In this document: one piece after another, positions 41,615 through 44,580 of the stretch
Position numbering within the stretch: the stretch's first letter is position 1
Layout of the letters: each line of letters opens with the position of its first letter
NCBI RefSeq assembly: GCF_000735525.1
Contig: NZ_JMPR01000031.1
Location: 1-44,580, forward strand
Reading direction: 5' to 3'
Length of the DNA: 44,580 nt
Source of the DNA: Tatumella ptyseos ATCC 33301
GTDB taxonomy: Bacteria > Pseudomonadota > Gammaproteobacteria > Enterobacterales > Enterobacteriaceae
Position numbers and translations under genes: made by a program
Notes under the pieces: generated by a model
What the model was told of the DNA's origin: nothing
Seen by the model: the letters and a program-made list of their open reading frames with translations, nothing else
Databases searched by the model: none

Positions 41615-43233
41615 TTTTGACAGCAGAGCAGGTTGATGCGATCAGCCACTGCGGGAACTTGGTTGTCACCGCCTGCCCTGGAAGCGGTAAAACAACCGTT
41701 CTAGTCCATAGGATCATTCGACATCTAGAATTATGCCGCGATTTCCAGGGGGTCGTGTCCATTTCTTTTACCAACAAGTCATCTACAGAACTTAAGACGC
41801 GATGTAAAACGGTAGTTGGCGAATTGAAGGCCAGCTTTTTCGGAACTACAGACAAATTTATGCTGCGTGAAATTGTTATGCAATTTATCGCGCATCTATG
41901 GTTCCGTCCTCATCAGGAGACAGAGCTCGTCCGCTGGTCGGATCTAGAGACACAGACTAAGGCTAAATTGGAGCAGTATTTCTTGCATGCTGAAATGGAA
42001 AATAACATCAGTGATACCGGGATGGAGGAGCTATGCAAGTTATACCAGAGAGGAACGATAGTCCTTGAGTTGTTACCCATCATAGCTTGCTATGTTGTAA
42101 TGCATTCCCCTGCATGTCAGCGATATCTCAAGGCAAGATATACTGGTGGGATCTATGTGGATGAATATCAAGATACCGGATTTTTTACCCATCAATTTTT
42201 TAAATTACTAGCTTCAATAGGGCTGCAGCTAACGGTTGTTGGTGATGCTGAGCAGTCAATTTATCTCTATTCACATCGGGGTAGTGACTCGCTTAATGAC
42301 TTTTTACAATCAAGTGATTTCTGCCACAAAAGGATAACTCTGAATTTCAGAAGCCACCCATCAATTATCAACTATGCCAGTCGTCTGCAAGACCCAACAT
42401 GTCACTTGCAGCAAGCGGATGAACTGAGAGTGTACAGGAAAAAAATCGAGGGAAGCCAAAAGAACATCGCTGAATGGATAGATTCTGTTCTTCCCGCAAT
42501 GAAAGTGCATTTTTCTATACCATGTAATAGCGAGATTGCAATTCTGGTACGGAGCAACATGTGTGCTGAGCTGATTGCTGACAACTTGAAAGCCCCAAAT
42601 AGGGCTTACCTTGATGATCGTCTCTCCAAAATAGGTGGCAGGACATCAGAACTAATCAGAGCGCTGCTGTCCTATCGTTTTTCTGACGAGTTGACGGTTC
42701 AACCTCTACTTGATGAATTTTTGAACCCGACCTGCAAGCGTCATTTAGTTGTACAGACGCGTATCCTTATGCGGAAGACACGGAGTTGTACTGATCAAGC
42801 TCTCTTGGACGTTATCAAAGAAATTGTTTTCCGCTGCTTCGGCGTCGGAATGGCGGAAGAGCATATCAATGGTATTGAGGACGCGCTAACAATTCAGCGT
42901 GTGAGAAATAACTATCTCAAAGTTCATGAAGATGAAGTACAAATTATGACCCTGCACAAGTCTAAAGGGCTGGAATTTGATTTTGTATTCCATCTTGATC
43001 TTTATGACTGGGTAATTCCTATTCGGGAATTTGTTCAGGGAAGTTATGATGTGATATTTCAGAATGAACAACAGTGCCTTAACCTGCATTATGTAGGTGT
43101 GACAAGGGCGCGAAAAGCTGTAACTCTCCTCTATTCCGACAGCCGATACAATACAAATGGGCAACTAAAAAGGGGGGCGCCTTCTCAGTTCCTTAACAGA
43201 TCTGGTTTGGACGGTTTATTCATAAAAATGTAA
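41611..43233 (+). CDS. gajB: Gabija GajB-like UvrD/PcrA-type helicase
   Basis: A 540-residue superfamily 1A helicase (GajB usually about 490). Motifs in order are I (Walker A) TACPGSGKTTVLVHRI, Ia SISFTNKSSTEL, II VDEYQDT, III GDAEQSIYLYSHRG, IV LNFRSHPSIINYAS, V IMTLHKSKGLEFDFV and VI YVGVTRARKAVTLLYS. In Gabija, GajB binds GajA tetramers and supports their nuclease action. The 4-base overlap with gajA indicates coupled translation. The frame is intact to TAA 43233. Confidence 0.88.
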   Translation: MILTAEQVDAISHCGNLVVTACPGSGKTTVLVHRIIRHLELCRDFQGVVSISFTNKSSTELKTRCKTVVGELKASFFGTTDKFMLREIVMQFIAHLWFRPHQETELVRWSDLETQTKAKLEQYFLHAEMENNISDTGMEELCKLYQRGTIVLELLPIIACYVVMHSPACQRYLKARYTGGIYVDEYQDTGFFTHQFFKLLASIGLQLTVVGDAEQSIYLYSHRGSDSLNDFLQSSDFCHKRITLNFRSHPSIINYASRLQDPTCHLQQADELRVYRKKIEGSQKNIAEWIDSVLPAMKVHFSIPCNSEIAILVRSNMCAELIADNLKAPNRAYLDDRLSKIGGRTSELIRALLSYRFSDELTVQPLLDEFLNPTCKRHLVVQTRILMRKTRSCTDQALLDVIKEIVFRCFGVGMAEEHINGIEDALTIQRVRNNYLKVHEDEVQIMTLHKSKGLEFDFVFHLDLYDWVIPIREFVQGSYDVIFQNEQQCLNLHYVGVTRARKAVTLLYSDSRYNTNGQLKRGAPSQFLNRSGLDGLFIKM

Positions 43234-43395
43234 GGGGGATAAATTTGAAAACTACCTATATTACTGATAATTAATTACTCTCCTCTCGAAAACTTTCTGG
43301 GGGGTTATTTAAGTGCATTCATGATTTATATTTATCACGATATTCAATGGTAGCGAAAAAAGGTATTGACCTGCCCCCAGGATTAGATACAACCT

Positions 43396-44258
43396 TCAGT
43401 TAGTAATGTCGGTTGGTTTTTCTTCATATTTCCCGTTTCGCCAGCCTGCTGCAAATTCAGCTGAAGTCTGGTAATCCAGCGATGAATGTGGACGGCACTC
43501 GTTATAATCCTGCCGCCAGTCATTAATCGTTTTCCTGGCGTGAACAATATCGCTGACCCAGTGCTCATTCAGGCACTCATCTCTGAATCGTCCGTTAAAA
43601 CTCTCAATAAATCCGTTTTGGGTCGGCTTGCCCGGCTGGAAAAGACGCAACTCCACGCCATGCTCAAAGGCCCATTGATCCAGTGCGCGGCTGGTGAATT
43701 CCGGATCTTGATCGGTTCTTATCGTAGCCGGATAGCCACGAAACAGCGCGATACTGTCCAGAATACGCGTGACCTGCACGCCTGAAATCCCGAATGCGGT
43801 GGTAATTGTCAGGCACTCCTTCGTGAAATCATCCACGCAGGTCAGGCACTTGATCCTGCGACCGGTGGCCAGTGCGTCCATAACGAAATCCATCGACCAG
43901 GTCAGGTTCGGTGCATCCGGGCGCAGAAGTGGAAATCGTTCTGTCGCCAGCCCTTTACGACGTTGTCTGCGTTTTACGCTCAGTCCGTTAAGGTGGTAAA
44001 TGCGGTATACCCGCTTGTGATTACCGTGAAGGGCCTCCCGACGCAGTAACTGCCAGATGCGCCGGTAACGAAAACGCCTGCGCTCCAGTGCCAGCTCAGT
44101 GATACGTCCAGATAAATGCACATCAGCAGCTGGACGCTGAGCATCATAGCGGCAGGTGGAAAGGGATAACCTGCCAGTCTGCAGGCACGACGTTGCGACA
44201 GATCGGTTGCATCACATATCAACACCACGGCTTCCCGCTTCTGGTCTGTCGTCAGTAC
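43396..44258 (-). pseudogene. IS3-family transposase OrfB with a frameshift near its start
   Basis: The DDE integrase half of the transposase. The main frame (to 44121) has HTH-like GRITELALERRRFRYRRIWQ and the catalytic D, D, E in WSMDFVMDAL, RTDQDPEF and NGFIESFNGRFRDECLNEHW. The preceding 45 codons (VLTTDQKREAV, LSQRRACRLAG) are in another frame. A single missing A near 44168 (AAAGGGATAACC where AAAGGGATAAACC is expected) accounts for it. The residue after RTDQ is D, where G is more usual in RTDQGPEF. Probably inactive unless the indel is an artefact. Confidence 0.75.
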
Positions 44259-44527
44259 TTTCGCCCAAGAGCCACCTGAAGAGCCACCTGAAGAGCCTCC
44301 TTATCCAGCATGGCTTCGGCAAGCAGCTTCTTGAGTCTGGCGTTCTCTTCCTCGAGCGCCTTCAGGCGCTTAACCTCAGGCACTTCCATGCCGCCATACT
44401 TCTTGCGCCAGGTGTAAAACGTGGCATCGGAAATGGCGTGCTTGCGGCAAAGTTCCCGTGCAGAAATCCCGGCTTCGGCCTCGCGCAGAATACTGATGAT
44501 CTGTTCGTCGGAAAAACGCTTCTTCAT
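44252..44527 (-). CDS. IS3-family transposase OrfA
   Basis: A 91-residue helix-turn-helix protein that binds the ends of the insertion sequence: MKKRFSDEQIISILREAEAG, then SARELCRKHAISDATFYTWR, and a leucine-zipper segment (RLKALEEENARLKKLLAEAM). The C-terminus contains a perfect 12-bp tandem repeat (GAGCCACCTGAA at 44269-44280 and 44281-44292 on the plus strand), adding four residues (the repeated LQVA). The end AAAG context allows the usual -1 shift into orfB. Confidence 0.85.
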   Translation of the reverse strand: MKKRFSDEQIISILREAEAGISARELCRKHAISDATFYTWRKKYGGMEVPEVKRLKALEEENARLKKLLAEAMLDKEALQVALQVALGRKY

Positions 44528-44580
44528 GGGGACGTCCTCATGTGGCTTATGAAGACTTTACTAACATCGGGATGTATCCC

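Larger units (their letters stand above)
43367..44580 (-). mobile_element. IS3-family insertion sequence, ISEhe3-like, partial
   Basis: The left end probably begins near 43367 with TGACCTGCCCCCAG, followed within 30 bases by the orfB stop. The right end is beyond the window (orfA starts at 44527). The two genes read leftwards, orfA then orfB overlapping with a -1 shift, the IS3 layout. The protein sequences resemble the ISEhe3/IS407 group. The inverted repeats and target duplication could not be confirmed because only one end is visible. Confidence 0.75.

Noticed and set aside
1-44580. CRISPR array
   Set aside because: No regularly spaced direct repeats of 21-40 bases were seen anywhere in the window and no cas genes are present.
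1-44580. Complete tRNA or rRNA genes
   Set aside because: Only the 16-base 3' end of tRNA-Asn at 39480 was found; no cloverleaf-forming sequence precedes it.

Overview
The window is chromosomal DNA of an enterobacterium (order Enterobacterales). The dacD - yeeA - tmaR block reads as clear orthologues of the E. coli genes in the E. coli order, yajD is almost residue-for-residue the E. coli protein, and fetAB and gldA are also present. The family is not settled. The iron-uptake block resembles the Fus ferredoxin-uptake genes of Pectobacterium and YddB/PqqL of E. coli, which hints at a plant-associated or environmental enterobacterium; that is inference.

Layout. 1-2.1 kb is a scrap yard: a decayed phage terminase, an intact TumE/TumA-type toxin-antitoxin pair with its own palindromic operator, and the tail of a GNAT toxin gene. 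2.1-14.5 kb is mostly housekeeping: maa-like acetyltransferase, dacD, yeeA, tmaR, a ComB-family phosphatase, a glutathione transferase, a ketopantoate-reductase homologue, the iron exporter FetAB, an orphan cytosine-5 DNA methyltransferase with an N-terminal helix-turn-helix, and glycerol dehydrogenase. 15.1-26.5 kb is one iron-acquisition locus. A TonB-like protein, a YddB/FusA-family receptor and a PqqL/FusC-family M16 protease form a plus-strand operon behind a Fur-box-like site. They converge on a FecBCD-type ABC importer plus an RpiR regulator, a minus-strand operon behind a second Fur-box-like site. 26.9-31 kb holds a LysR regulator, two GNAT enzymes and yajD.

30.4-37.6 kb looks like one regulon for import and oxidation of an amine or amino acid: ABC ATPase and permease, aldehyde dehydrogenase, XRE-cupin regulator, FAD amine/amino-acid oxidase and a periplasmic binding protein. 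Near-identical palindromes (ATTCATT-N2-AATGAAT type) sit at all three outward promoters, each near a TTGAC -35 box, so the XRE-cupin protein is the likely shared repressor.

37.6-39 kb is a graveyard of nuclease effector and immunity modules: two HNH colicin/pyocin-type C-terminal remnants, each followed by a colicin-E-type immunity gene, then a frameshifted PAAR-like fragment and another possible immunity gene. A decayed IS3 element follows. At 39,480 lies the 3' end of a tRNA-Asn gene with its terminator, the mark of a tRNA-integrated island. Just inside it is a Gabija-type defence pair: GajA (OLD-family ATPase-TOPRIM), interrupted by a -1 frameshift at an A AAA AAC heptamer, and GajB (UvrD-like helicase). 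The window ends inside an IS3-family, ISEhe3-like insertion sequence with a frameshifted orfB.
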